A program made the position numbers and the translations under genes. Source: JAJXSS01 sp964547135 (GTDB lineage: Bacteria > Planctomycetota > Phycisphaerae > Phycisphaerales > Phycisphaeraceae). From it: a DNA stretch of 64,000 nucleotides. The stretch spans positions 9,082-73,081 of the forward strand of contig CAZJMK010000009.1 of assembly GCA_964547135.1 (NCBI GenBank), in the 5' to 3' direction. Each line of letters opens with the position of its first letter. Position 1 is the stretch's first letter. Of this stretch, positions 44,688 through 53,111 are shown in pieces. The notes under the pieces were generated by a model, which was not told the DNA's origin, did not search any database, and saw only the letters and a program-made list of their open reading frames with translations.

Positions 44688-45473
44688 GTGAGCGACGCAG
44701 CGATCGAATTACATCAAGTGGGCAAGTCGTTCGACGGCGGACGCGCCTGGCCGGTGCAGGACGTATCGCTGTCGATTGCCCGTGGTGAGTTTTTAGTGTT
44801 GCTGGGTGAATCAGGCTGCGGCAAAACCACGACGCTGAAAATGATCAATCGGTTGTGCGAACCGGCGCGCGGCTGCGTGCGGGTGGAGGGTCGTGACATC
44901 ATGTCGGTCGATCCGCCGACGTTGCGACGGGGCATGGGTTATGTGATTCAGGGCGTTGGGCTGTTTCCGCATGTGACGATTGCCGACAACATTGCCACGG
45001 TGCCCAGGTTGCTCGGCTGGGACGCAGAGCGCATCGGCGCACGGGTGAATGAGTTGTTGGAGTTGGTGCATCTGCCTGCGCAGGTGTACCGCGATCGACT
45101 GCCCCGGCAATTGTCGGGGGGTCAGCGGCAGCGTGTCGGGTTGGCAAGAGCACTGGCGGCTCAGCCGGGCATCATGCTGATGGATGAGCCGTTTGGTGCG
45201 CTGGACCCCTTGACGCGCGATGATTTGCAGCGCGAATATCAGCAACTGCATCAGCAACTGAAACTGACCACGATCATGGTGACGCATGACATGACCGAAG
45301 CACTGCTGCTGGCGGATCGCATTGCAGTGATGGCGCAGGGTCGGGTGGTGCAGGTGGCCGCGCCGGCGCAAATGCTCAAAGCCCCGACGGACAAACTGGT
45401 GCGACAGTTGATGGAAACCCCCAAACGACAGGCCCAGCGGCTGGAGGCAATGCTCGCCTCGGCAGAGGGGTGA
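44688..45473 (+). CDS. Glycine betaine/choline-type ABC transporter ATPase (OpuCA/ProV-like, no CBS domains)
   Basis: A 261-residue ABC ATPase with Walker A LLGESGCGKTTTLKMINRL, the Q-loop VIQGVGLFPHVTIADNIATV, signature LSGGQRQRVGLARAL, Walker B IMLMDEPFGALDPLTR and the H-loop VTHDMTEAL. The VIQxxGLFPH and RxxMGYVIQ pattern is characteristic of the OpuA/OpuC/ProV group. The two C-terminal CBS domains that sense ionic strength in OpuCA are absent. The start codon is GTG, preceded by GTGGAG. It is coupled to the methyltransferase upstream and is separated from its permease partner by a family G repeat. Confidence 0.9.
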   Translation: MSDAAIELHQVGKSFDGGRAWPVQDVSLSIARGEFLVLLGESGCGKTTTLKMINRLCEPARGCVRVEGRDIMSVDPPTLRRGMGYVIQGVGLFPHVTIADNIATVPRLLGWDAERIGARVNELLELVHLPAQVYRDRLPRQLSGGQRQRVGLARALAAQPGIMLMDEPFGALDPLTRDDLQREYQQLHQQLKLTTIMVTHDMTEALLLADRIAVMAQGRVVQVAAPAQMLKAPTDKLVRQLMETPKRQAQRLEAMLASAEG

Positions 45474-45509
45474 TTACAGCAATTCGCGTTTTTATTTCGA
45501 TTGCTTGAA

Positions 45510-45666
45510 CGCCCTCTCCCTCCGTGAGAGGGTGGCCAAGTCTTCGAGGCCGGGTGAGGGCTTGTATAAAAAAATGTGCAATGCGGGCAAATGCCAGAAT
45601 TACAGACGCCCTCACCCTTACCCCCGCCACGGCGAGGTTTTCAACTCTCCCGGGGGGAGAGGGGAC
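45510..45666. repeat. Family G repeat inside the ABC transporter locus
   Basis: GCCCTCTCCCTCCGTGAGAG begins it and CAACTCTCCCGGGGGGAGAG ends it; CCGGGTGAGGG and CGCCCTCACCC are inverted inner arms. It separates the ATPase gene from the fused permease gene. Confidence 0.65.
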
Positions 45667-45745
45667 CGAGCAAACTCGGCCATATTCCGATGAATAACGT
45701 TGATGATTCAGATCATTGTTTCCGACAACCCTCGTGAGTACGTGC

Positions 45746-47386
45746 ATGGAAGATTGGCTGCTTCATTTGCGTGAACAGTTGCGGTTGCTGCCGCTCAACT
45801 TATCCAACCACCTGCTGGTGACGGTGATTGCCCTGGCGACGGGGGCGGCGATCAGTCTGCCGCTGGGCATGTTCGTGGCACGTCGGCAGATGTGGCGGTA
45901 TCCGACGCTGACGGTGGTGAGCCTGATTCAAACCATACCAAGTCTGGCGCTATTGGCGCTGATGGTGCCGATGTTGGCGATGCTGGGCGTGTTCACAAGC
46001 TGGGCATTGGGGTTTCAGTTGAGCGCGCTGGGGTTTTGGCCGACGGTGATTGCGTTGACGTTGTACAGCATGTTGCCGATGGTGCGTAACACAGTGGTGG
46101 GGCTATTGGGGGTGGACCCGGCGGTGCGCGAGGCGGCCTTGGGCATGGGCATGACCGCCCGGCAAATGCGCTGGCGCGTGGAGTTGCCGCTGGCGCTGCC
46201 GGTGATACTGGCGGGCATTCGCACTGCGACGGTGTGGGTGGTGGGCATTGCCACCCTGTCAACGCCGGTGGGGCAGAGGTCGCTGGGTAATTTTATTTTT
46301 CGAGGATTGCAGACGCGCAACTGGACGATGGTATTGGTCGGCTGCGTATGTGCAGCGGCCCTGGCGATATGGCTCGATTTATTGCTGGGCGGCTTGGAGC
46401 GTGCTTCCGCCACGCGAAAAAAAGTGCTCGGCTGGACCTGCGGATTGCTGCTGGTGTTCATCTTTGTCGCCGGGTTGTCGGGGCCTGCGCTGGTGAATGT
46501 TTTTTCATCAGGCCAACAGGCGTGGTCGGATCAGGCGGCGAAGATGGGTGAAAGCAATGGGGTCAAGCCGACGGTGCGCATCGGCGCCAAAACCTTCACG
46601 GAGCAATACATACTCGCGTCACTGATCGAGCAGCATTTGCAACAAGCCGGCTACCCGACCCGGCGGCTGGAAAGTCTGGGTTCAACAGTGGTGTTCGATG
46701 CCCTGGCATCGGACCAGATCGATGTGTACGTCGATTATTCGGGAACGTTGTGGGCCAATGTCCTCAAGCGTCAGGGGTCGGGGGAACGAACGCAGGTGAT
46801 TGAAACCGTCACGTGGTACTTGGCGCAGCAGATGGGCATCCGCTGCCTGGGGCCGTTGGGTTTTGAAAATGCGTATGCCCTGGCCATGCGTCGTGATTTG
46901 GCGGAGCGTAAAAACATTCGCACGCTGGCGGACCTGGCCGGGCACAGTGGAACAATGCGCATCGGGGGCGACTATGAATTTTTCGGTCGGCCGGAGTGGC
47001 GGGCGTTGCGTCATGGCTATCAATTGTCGTTCAGGGAAACGGTCAGTTTCGATGCGACGTTCATGTACCAGGCAGCGGCACAAAATGAGGTGGAAGTGAT
47101 CGCTGCTTTTTCCAGTGACGGGCGCATCGCAGCCTATGACCTGGTGACGATCGAGGACCCATTGCAGGTGATTCCGCCTTATGACGCGGTGCTGCTGGTC
47201 GGTCCAACTGCGGCGCAGGATGAGGCCTTGTGCAACACACTGCGTCAGCTTTTGGGGGGCATTGATATCGCAGGCATGCGCGAGGCCAATCATCGCGTGG
47301 ACCGGGACGAAAACAAACAGACCATTCGACAGGCAGCCGGTTGGCTGTTGCACAAAGCGACGGAGGGTATCCGCCAACTTCGTTAG
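45746..47386 (+). CDS. Fused ABC permease and glycine betaine-type substrate-binding protein
   Basis: A 546-residue fusion. The first ~200 residues form an OpuCB/ProW-type permease with NHLLVTVIALATGAAISLPL, SLIQTIPSLALLALMVPML and the EAA loop region REAALGMGMTARQMRWRVEL. After a further helix (about residues 228-250) a periplasmic OsmF/OpuCC-type binding domain begins near VRIGAKTFTEQYILASLIEQ, with DVYVDYSGTLWANVLKRQGS and LVTIEDPLQVIPPYDAVLLV. The order, permease then binding protein, is known for OpuBC-like fusions, with the binding domain tethered outside the membrane. ATG 45746 is preferred; an upstream TTG at 45716 is in frame. Confidence 0.92.
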   Translation: MEDWLLHLREQLRLLPLNLSNHLLVTVIALATGAAISLPLGMFVARRQMWRYPTLTVVSLIQTIPSLALLALMVPMLAMLGVFTSWALGFQLSALGFWPTVIALTLYSMLPMVRNTVVGLLGVDPAVREAALGMGMTARQMRWRVELPLALPVILAGIRTATVWVVGIATLSTPVGQRSLGNFIFRGLQTRNWTMVLVGCVCAAALAIWLDLLLGGLERASATRKKVLGWTCGLLLVFIFVAGLSGPALVNVFSSGQQAWSDQAAKMGESNGVKPTVRIGAKTFTEQYILASLIEQHLQQAGYPTRRLESLGSTVVFDALASDQIDVYVDYSGTLWANVLKRQGSGERTQVIETVTWYLAQQMGIRCLGPLGFENAYALAMRRDLAERKNIRTLADLAGHSGTMRIGGDYEFFGRPEWRALRHGYQLSFRETVSFDATFMYQAAAQNEVEVIAAFSSDGRIAAYDLVTIEDPLQVIPPYDAVLLVGPTAAQDEALCNTLRQLLGGIDIAGMREANHRVDRDENKQTIRQAAGWLLHKATEGIRQLR

Positions 47387-47427
47387 CCGGGTGTCACACT
47401 GCGTCCCGCTCAGCGGGCGCTGTGTGG

Positions 47428-47860
47428 TGATGCCGCCGAGGGCTTTAGAAACTGTTTCATAACTGGTTTGGGTGGGGCAGGTGTCCTTTGCTTGATTCAG
47501 AGCCGCGAACGGTAGTGAGCGGTTCTTGGTTTTGCAAAGAACCACTCGCTTCCCAGCCTTTTTCATTTTGAGTACAAGTGGTGTTGGCTATCAACCCCCT
47601 CTCCCTCCGGGAGAGTTGAAAACCTCGCCGTGGCGGGGGTGAGGGTGAGGGCGTCTTCGCTTCGTACATTCACGTTCATCAGGCATTCTCAAGACACGCC
47701 CTCACCCGGCCTCGGTCGCCGCGGCGACACTCGGCCACCCTCTCCCGGAGGGAGAGGGGGCGCAAGACGCTACACTCGAACTCAAACCGCGTTAGCCCCG
47801 GATGAAGCAGTGACATATTTGATGCGCACAAACCATCCGACCCTAAAGGGTTCGGCGTCA
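47428..47860. repeat. Family B element interrupted by a nested repeat insertion
   Basis: The left part of a family B element (to GGGCTTTAG at 47448) and its right part (from TTAGCCCCGG at 47792 to GGCGTCA at 47860) are separated by about 345 bases that start GAAACTGTTTCATAACTGG and contain family C (47496-47555) and family G (47595-47762) sequences. TTA(G) occurs at both junctions. Confidence 0.65.
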
Positions 47861-47931
47861 ATGACAGTGTCATCAAGAATGCGACACCGCCCCGGTGGTG
47901 CCCTCGTCGGTGGCGCATGCACACGGGGTAA

Positions 47932-47962
47932 TAAAACAGCCCCCGGTCATTGATCGGGGGCT
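47932..47962 (-). terminator. Rho-independent terminator for the glutamate-synthase-like gene
   Basis: On the minus strand AGCCCCCG-9-CGGGGGCT is followed by GTTTTAT. It lies about 90 bases after the stop codon of the gene at 48050. Confidence 0.7.
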
Positions 47963-48049
47963 AAATGTAGCGAGCACAATGTTATCGCCCGGGCAACTGG
48001 GCATGACCCAGCCGGGTGCGCCTCCGGGGCTGGGCGACAGCGTTTTGAC

Positions 48050-49639
48050 TCACTCGGCCAGAATCGCTTCCGCTTCCTTCCGATACGCATCCATCACGTA
48101 CGCAATGCCCGTCACCTTGCTGCACTCCTCGGTCAGCGACAACAGGTCACCTCGGCTGATGGTGTTGATGTTAAAGTTTCGGCTCCCGGCCATGAGCTGT
48201 TGCAACCCGGTGCGAATCTTCTGGGCAAAGGTGTAAATGCCGATCGCGCCCAAGGGCATGTCCTTGGTCCGTCCGTTGAACTGCGATTTGACTTCCTGGT
48301 AGCTGACGAAAATTTCCTCCGGCGTGGCGCCGAACTTCGACACCGTTTTGGGCAGCTTGCCATCCTTGAGCCACTGTTGAATATTTTTACCCACCATGCC
48401 CGGAATCATCAGCGCCCTGCCCATGCACACCGCCTTGAAGTACGGCGCCCCCATGGCCAATGCCTTGAACACGCCCGCTTCGTCGGCAAACCCGCCGCCC
48501 ATCGCCAAATCAGGCACACGCATGCCGCGCTTACTCAGTGCATCCGCAAACTCGACCGCCAGGGCTTGCAGGTACAACGTCGGCGTGCCCCATTCATTCA
48601 TCATCGCCCACGGACTCATGCCCGTGCCGCCCGGTGCGCCGTCGATGGTGATCAAATCCAATTTCGCCTCCGCACCCCAGCGCAGAGCCATCGCCAATTC
48701 CTTCATCGAGTACGCCCCGGTTTTGAGTGTGATGCGCTTGAAACCGAGTTTGCGCAACCGTTCGATTTCCTTCATGAACCCATCACGGCTGACAAAGCCC
48801 AGTCGGCTGTGACGTTCAAACTGTTTGATCGCTCCGGTTTCGTAGGCCTTTTGCACCACCGCGCTGGACGGGTCGGGCAGCACGATGTAGCCGCGCTTCT
48901 GCAATTCCATGGCCCGTTCGAGTGAGTTCACCTTGATTTCCCCGCCGATGCACTTGGCGCCTTGCCCCCATTTGAGTTCGATGGTGTCCAGGCTGTGGGC
49001 ATCCAGCACGTATTCCGCGACGCCCAGGCGGGTGTCTTCGACGTTCATCTGCACGAGGATTTCGCCCATGCCGCGATGGTATTTGCGATACTCGGTGATC
49101 CGCCGATCCATCTCCGGCGAGTGTTTGATTTTGCCTTCCTTGGTGAGCACCAGGTCCGGGTCGATGCCCGCAACATTTTCCCCGCAAACCAGCGTGACCC
49201 CGGCAATGGCAGCACCGACCGCAAAATGTTCCCAGTTGCGTCGGGCGATGTCGGTGGAGCCAAGCGCGCCGGTGAAAATGGGCACACTGAGTTTGACCTT
49301 GCGCTCCCAGCCGTATTGGGTGCTGGTGTCCACGGCAGGGAAAATCGCGCTATCAGGCCCGGCAGTCACGCCCTGTGGCAAACCCTTGGCGCCGACTGCG
49401 TAGCCCTGAATGTTCAGGTGTGAATAATCAATCGGGTAATCCTTGTCAGCGCCGGCGGTGACGCTGCCGTAACCGGAAGGGTACAGCACCTCGCGCCCAC
49501 GCAGTGAAGCGGTCCATACTTCGCACCCGCCTGCACAACCATCCAGGCAGCGCGAACACAGCCCCGACATCGGCACCACATTGCGGGAACGATTGAAGGT
49601 TTCGGTCACATCATTGCCGTTGGGCCTGCGCAGGTTCAT
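48050..49639 (-). CDS. Glutamate synthase-like FMN-binding protein with N-terminal cysteine cluster
   Basis: A 529-residue protein with the FMN/Fe-S barrel of glutamate synthase: ELKWGQGAKCIGGEIKVNSL, GFKRITLKTGAYSMKELAMA, LDLITIDGAPGGTGMSPWAM and the phosphate-site region PDLAMGGGFADEAGVFKALA followed by MGAPYFKAVCMGRALMIPGM. The amidotransferase domain is absent. The N-terminus carries C28, C31, C35 and C39 (GLCSRCLDGCAGGCEVW), which could bind an iron-sulfur cluster. Related stand-alone proteins occur in archaea and anaerobes; whether it makes glutamate is not established. GGAG eight bases before the ATG at 49639 sets the start. Confidence 0.88.
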   Translation of the reverse strand: MNLRRPNGNDVTETFNRSRNVVPMSGLCSRCLDGCAGGCEVWTASLRGREVLYPSGYGSVTAGADKDYPIDYSHLNIQGYAVGAKGLPQGVTAGPDSAIFPAVDTSTQYGWERKVKLSVPIFTGALGSTDIARRNWEHFAVGAAIAGVTLVCGENVAGIDPDLVLTKEGKIKHSPEMDRRITEYRKYHRGMGEILVQMNVEDTRLGVAEYVLDAHSLDTIELKWGQGAKCIGGEIKVNSLERAMELQKRGYIVLPDPSSAVVQKAYETGAIKQFERHSRLGFVSRDGFMKEIERLRKLGFKRITLKTGAYSMKELAMALRWGAEAKLDLITIDGAPGGTGMSPWAMMNEWGTPTLYLQALAVEFADALSKRGMRVPDLAMGGGFADEAGVFKALAMGAPYFKAVCMGRALMIPGMVGKNIQQWLKDGKLPKTVSKFGATPEEIFVSYQEVKSQFNGRTKDMPLGAIGIYTFAQKIRTGLQQLMAGSRNFNINTISRGDLLSLTEECSKVTGIAYVMDAYRKEAEAILAE

Positions 49640-49964
49640 ACACATTTCTCCAAAACGAAGGGTTTTCACTTCAGCACGGCTGACGAACGTGCCACAAAAG
49701 ATATAAGGATATCAAAATACCTGTTTATCATGGTTCCAAAATAAATGCAATCAAAATGATTACGGATGTGGCATGGCGAATAGTGAAAAACAAGGGACTC
49801 AGAGCCGCGAGTGGTAACGAGCGGTTCTTGTTTTATCAAAGAACCACTCGCTTCCGCTCGTGGCTCTGAGCTACACCGATGTCCGCTCGTGGCTCTGAGC
49901 AACATCGCCATCCGCCGCCCTGTTTCGACTCGATCAAAACGATACGTACGACATCAAATGAGTA
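49640..49964. repeat. Gap with family C palindrome (49797-49870) and an extra half copy
   Basis: ACTCAGAGCCGCGAGTGGTA at 49797 pairs with the CACTCGCTTCCGCTCGTGGC arm ending CTCTGAG at 49870. A second half, TCCGCTCGTGGCTCTGAGC, follows at 49882-49900. No gene is visible in the rest. Confidence 0.6.
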
Positions 49965-51167
49965 TCAGATCGTTCGGCGAATCAGGCAGCGTTCGCGGTA
50001 GGCGCTGGGGGTCATGCCGGTTTCGCGCAGAAACACGGCACTGAACTTGGAGGGGTAACTGAACCCGCAGCGGACGGAGATGGTCGCCAGATCGAGTCGG
50101 GTGGAGTGCAATAGTTGCTTGGCGTGGTTGATGCGTTCGAGCACGATTTGCGCATGCACGGATCGGCCGATGGTGTGTCGAAAAAGTTTTTCGAGCTTGG
50201 GGCGGGACACTTCGACTTCGCGCAACACATCCTCCGTGATGATTGGTTCGGCAAAGTGATTCTGAATAAAACCAATCGCCTTGACGAGCATCGGGTCATC
50301 GACCGCCAGGGTGTTGGTGGATTGGCGTACGACCACACGCACCGGGTCCACGCGGACGATGTTGGCGGCTGGTTTTTCACCACGCATGAGCAGGTCGAGC
50401 ATGTGTGCCGCTTCCCAGCCGATGGTCTCGCAGCCATGGTCGATCGCCGAGATGGGCGGACTGGCCAGTTCGCAGATGGCCTCATCGTCATCGACCCCCA
50501 GCACGGCGACTTCATCGGGCACACGAATACCCATTTCATCACAGGCCACCACAATCGGTCGTGCTTCTTCGCTGGACCAGGCGAACACCGCGGTGCGACT
50601 GTCGAGTCTGGGCAACACTTTTTTGAGTTGCTGAATTTCCCGCACCCAGCGTTTGTTTTCGTTGGTGTTGAACCATTTGCTGCGACCGCCGACGCCCAGG
50701 TCAACACAGTGGAACCCGGCTTGTTGGACCAGGGTGGTGAAGGCTTCGAGTCGTTGTTTGCGGATTTGGGCGCTTCCGCCGTACACCGCAAAACGTTCGA
50801 ACCCCAGTTCACGGAAATGGGTGAACGCCATGCGGGCGACGGCATGACTGTTGGCGGTGACATGGGGTATTTTCGGATGCACCGGATCCCCCCCGACGCT
50901 GACCGCCGGGGCACCGCGACGAATGACACGGTCGGCCATGCCCCAAACCATTTGATGAAAAATAATGCCGTCGTAACGGGGCGATTGCGTGATGGCGACG
51001 GGTTCGACCATCGGGCCGACCTGACCGATGAATTCCCACGGGCCGTGCTCACGGGCGTAATTGACGATGCCGGCCACCATGTTGCGTCCGTAGGAATATC
51101 CCAGCCCGATGGCGACGAGCACCTTGGGGTTGCCCCGTGATGGGTGTGGCGGTTGCGAAGGGGTCAT
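49965..51167 (-). CDS. XylR-type regulator (LacI-like ligand domain plus AraC DNA-binding domain)
   Basis: About 400 residues. The N-terminal two-thirds is a periplasmic-binding-protein fold (VLVAIGLGYSYGRNMVAGIV, YDGIIFHQMVW, FRELGFERFAVYGGSAQIRK, EVAVLGVDDDEAICELASPP) and the C-terminus is an AraC HTH (ITEDVLREVEVSRPKLEKLF, LATISVRCGFSYPSKFSAVF followed by LRETGMTPSAYRERC). This is the XylR layout, in which a sugar bound to the first domain activates genes through the second. It is divergent from a PEP-CTERM gene and the GH16 cassette, which it probably controls. The start is uncertain, with ATG codons also at 51254, 51248 and 51242. Confidence 0.92.
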   Translation of the reverse strand: MTPSQPPHPSRGNPKVLVAIGLGYSYGRNMVAGIVNYAREHGPWEFIGQVGPMVEPVAITQSPRYDGIIFHQMVWGMADRVIRRGAPAVSVGGDPVHPKIPHVTANSHAVARMAFTHFRELGFERFAVYGGSAQIRKQRLEAFTTLVQQAGFHCVDLGVGGRSKWFNTNENKRWVREIQQLKKVLPRLDSRTAVFAWSSEEARPIVVACDEMGIRVPDEVAVLGVDDDEAICELASPPISAIDHGCETIGWEAAHMLDLLMRGEKPAANIVRVDPVRVVVRQSTNTLAVDDPMLVKAIGFIQNHFAEPIITEDVLREVEVSRPKLEKLFRHTIGRSVHAQIVLERINHAKQLLHSTRLDLATISVRCGFSYPSKFSAVFLRETGMTPSAYRERCLIRRTI

Positions 51168-51320
51168 ATCAAAAAAGGTAAACGGATTTTCAATTTTGTC
51201 AATCGCGTGGGTGATTGGGGTCGTATATTCATTCGTGTTCATGCTCATGTGCATGGCGAAGGTATTGATGCGTCATGTTTGGAAACTCGTAGGGCCTGTC
51301 TATCAAAAGGAGGTTGGAAC

Positions 51321-52133
51321 ATGTGGAATAAGGCGATCGTATCGACCGGGGGTTTCGTGGCGATGTCGGTTCTGGGGGCGCATATGGCGCAGGCGAGTGT
51401 GTTGATGTTTGATTTCGGGCCGACGACGGTGGTGAACAACACGACCAACAGTCCGTTGCACGTCACACAGCCGAGTTTTACCGGCACCACGTGGAACAAG
51501 AGCACAGCCAACGACTTGGGCACTGTGAAATATGCCGACGGAACGACGGCCACGGGGGTGGCATTCAATTTCGGGCGTGAATCCGGTGCAACAACCAACC
51601 TGATCGACCTGTCCAACAACCCGAGCAGCAACCAGGCGGGCGGCGGAGCCTACACCACGGGTATCTATGCCGGTGATTCCGTGGCCAAGGACTTTGTGTT
51701 TCAGTCGGCCAACGACTTTGCCACCGGTTTTCAGATCACGGGGCTGGCTGCGGGTGTTTACAACGTTTATGTCGTTGCAAGAAACACCGCTGCCACCGCG
51801 ACCCCGGTCGCCTATCCGACGAATGTGTTCGTCGGCGCCGGCACGGCTGCGGGCAACTTCGATTTTTCGACACTGAGCAGCGCAGCCCTGACGAACACTG
51901 CCTCCACCACCACCTGGGTGGCGGGCGATACCTACGTGCAAATCCAAGTGGCCCTGGGCGTAGGCGAGGTGTTGAATGTGGCGGTGCAGGGTGCAGGCAG
52001 CGGCGCCAACGGGCGCGGTTTTATCAATGCGGCACAAATTGCCCTGGTCCCGGAACCGGCAACGCTGTCGTTGCTGGGGCTGGGCGTGGCACTGTGCATG
52101 GGGCGTCGTCGGCGTGACAGCGCAAGTAACTGA
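51321..52133 (+). CDS. PEP-CTERM exported protein (XylR cassette)
   Basis: A 270-residue protein with a signal peptide (IVSTGGFVAMSVLGAHMAQA) and the sorting tail ALVPEPATLSLLGLGVALCM followed by RRRRD. The middle is Thr/Asn/Ala-rich beta structure (FDFGPTTVVNNTTNSPLHVT, GVYNVYVVARNTAATATPVA). The function is not known. AAAGGAGG (51306-51313) strongly supports ATG 51321 over longer frames. It is the first gene downstream of the divergent XylR regulator, 58 bases before the pseudopilin-like gene, the same spacing class as in the LacI cassette. Confidence 0.87.
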   Translation: MWNKAIVSTGGFVAMSVLGAHMAQASVLMFDFGPTTVVNNTTNSPLHVTQPSFTGTTWNKSTANDLGTVKYADGTTATGVAFNFGRESGATTNLIDLSNNPSSNQAGGGAYTTGIYAGDSVAKDFVFQSANDFATGFQITGLAAGVYNVYVVARNTAATATPVAYPTNVFVGAGTAAGNFDFSTLSSAALTNTASTTTWVAGDTYVQIQVALGVGEVLNVAVQGAGSGANGRGFINAAQIALVPEPATLSLLGLGVALCMGRRRRDSASN

Positions 52134-52190
52134 TTCATTGTGTCGATCATCAGGGAGGGCGATGACCTCACCCATGATGGAGTGATCCCC

Positions 52191-52964
52191 ATGCGGTTGA
52201 CATCATTGCATCGCATCAGCCGAAACGGTTTCACGTTGATCGAACTGCTGGTGGTGATCAGCCTGATCGCCCTGCTGGTGGCACTGCTGTTGCCTGCGTT
52301 GGCGGCAGCGCGTGAATCCGGGCGTACGGTGCTCTGCAAGAGCAACATGCGCCAGGTATTGCTGGGCATTCAGATGTATGCCGATGAGAACAAGGCCATC
52401 GCCCCGCCGGTGACACTGAGCATGCCCGGCCCGGTGCTGTGGAGCGGCGGAAGCCTGGGCAGTGCGGGAACCAATTACCCCATTCCCTGGTGGTCGGAGT
52501 TGCTGGCCGGCCGCTACTTCGGCAACAGCCATATAGGGGCCACGGCTGCGTCTCCTGTGCAGCAGGCTTCTTCGGTGAAGGTGTCGTTCTGTCCGTCGCT
52601 GCTCAAACAAGACCCGACCGTTGCCTCGACGCTTTGGCATCGGGCCATGGGCATCGGTTACAACGCATTCAACAACAACGGATTCAGTCGGCCATGGGTG
52701 ATAGCCTGGCCGCCGAGCACGAAAACTTTCCGTTACACCGACAACTTTGCCAGTCCGCCGTCGAGGGTGATGGTACTGGCGGACGTTTATTTTGCCGAGA
52801 TCAACGCCTTGGACCCGTTGGCGAGCGGTTCGGGGGTGCGTCCTCCGATTCTGCGTCACACCGGCGGTTCGAGCAACCTGGGCTTTGCCGACGGCCACGC
52901 TGCGGATACCAGGGATTTGCAGGCCGCCAAAGCCAACGGCCAATTGACCGAGTTGGCTTATTAA
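52191..52964 (+). CDS. Prepilin-type N-terminal domain protein (pseudopilin-like, XylR cassette)
   Basis: A 257-residue protein with a short leader (ISRNG) then FTLIELLVVISLIALLVALL, the type IV pilin cleavage and methylation segment, here with the usual glycine before the cut. It continues AARESGRTVLCKSNMRQVLL and MYADENKAIAP, and ends with HTGGSSNLGFADGHAADTRD, the H-X9-DG type motif. It clearly resembles the pseudopilin-like protein at 30459 in plan. GGAG before ATG 52191 sets the start. It lies between the PEP-CTERM gene and the GH16 gene. Confidence 0.9.
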   Translation: MRLTSLHRISRNGFTLIELLVVISLIALLVALLLPALAAARESGRTVLCKSNMRQVLLGIQMYADENKAIAPPVTLSMPGPVLWSGGSLGSAGTNYPIPWWSELLAGRYFGNSHIGATAASPVQQASSVKVSFCPSLLKQDPTVASTLWHRAMGIGYNAFNNNGFSRPWVIAWPPSTKTFRYTDNFASPPSRVMVLADVYFAEINALDPLASGSGVRPPILRHTGGSSNLGFADGHAADTRDLQAAKANGQLTELAY

Positions 52965-53041
52965 ATCCGTGCCACCGAAGCCCAAACCCGTCAACCGACG
53001 GGCTTTGACCAACACGCCACCGGGAATGACCCGGCAACATC

Positions 53042-53061
53042 CATTCCGTGACCACGGAATG
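53042..53061. promoter_or_regulatory. Palindrome CATTCCGT-4-ACGGAATG before the GH16 gene
   Basis: A perfect eight-base-arm symmetry about 50 bases upstream of the GH16 start. A second hairpin, CCCGTC-4-GACGGG, lies at 52987-53002 just after the pseudopilin-like gene, followed only by CTTTG. Operator or weak terminator functions are possible. Confidence 0.35.
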
Positions 53062-53111
53062 CAGATCGTTCTTGTTTTAGTCAAACCGCCATGCTCACAC
53101 GGAGATTGCTC

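Larger units (their letters stand above)
47387..48049. other. 663-base gene-free gap rich in repeats
   Basis: Contains the interrupted family B element described at 47428, a CCCGGTGGTGCCCTCGTCGG stretch, the terminator at 47932-47962, and a short CCCAGCCGGGTGCGCCTCCG/GGGCTGGG palindrome (48007-48034). No convincing open frame. Confidence 0.5.

Noticed and set aside
50012..51140. Long frames on both strands over the XylR gene
   Set aside because: Only the frame at 49965-51167 contains binding-protein and AraC HTH motifs; the others are shadows.
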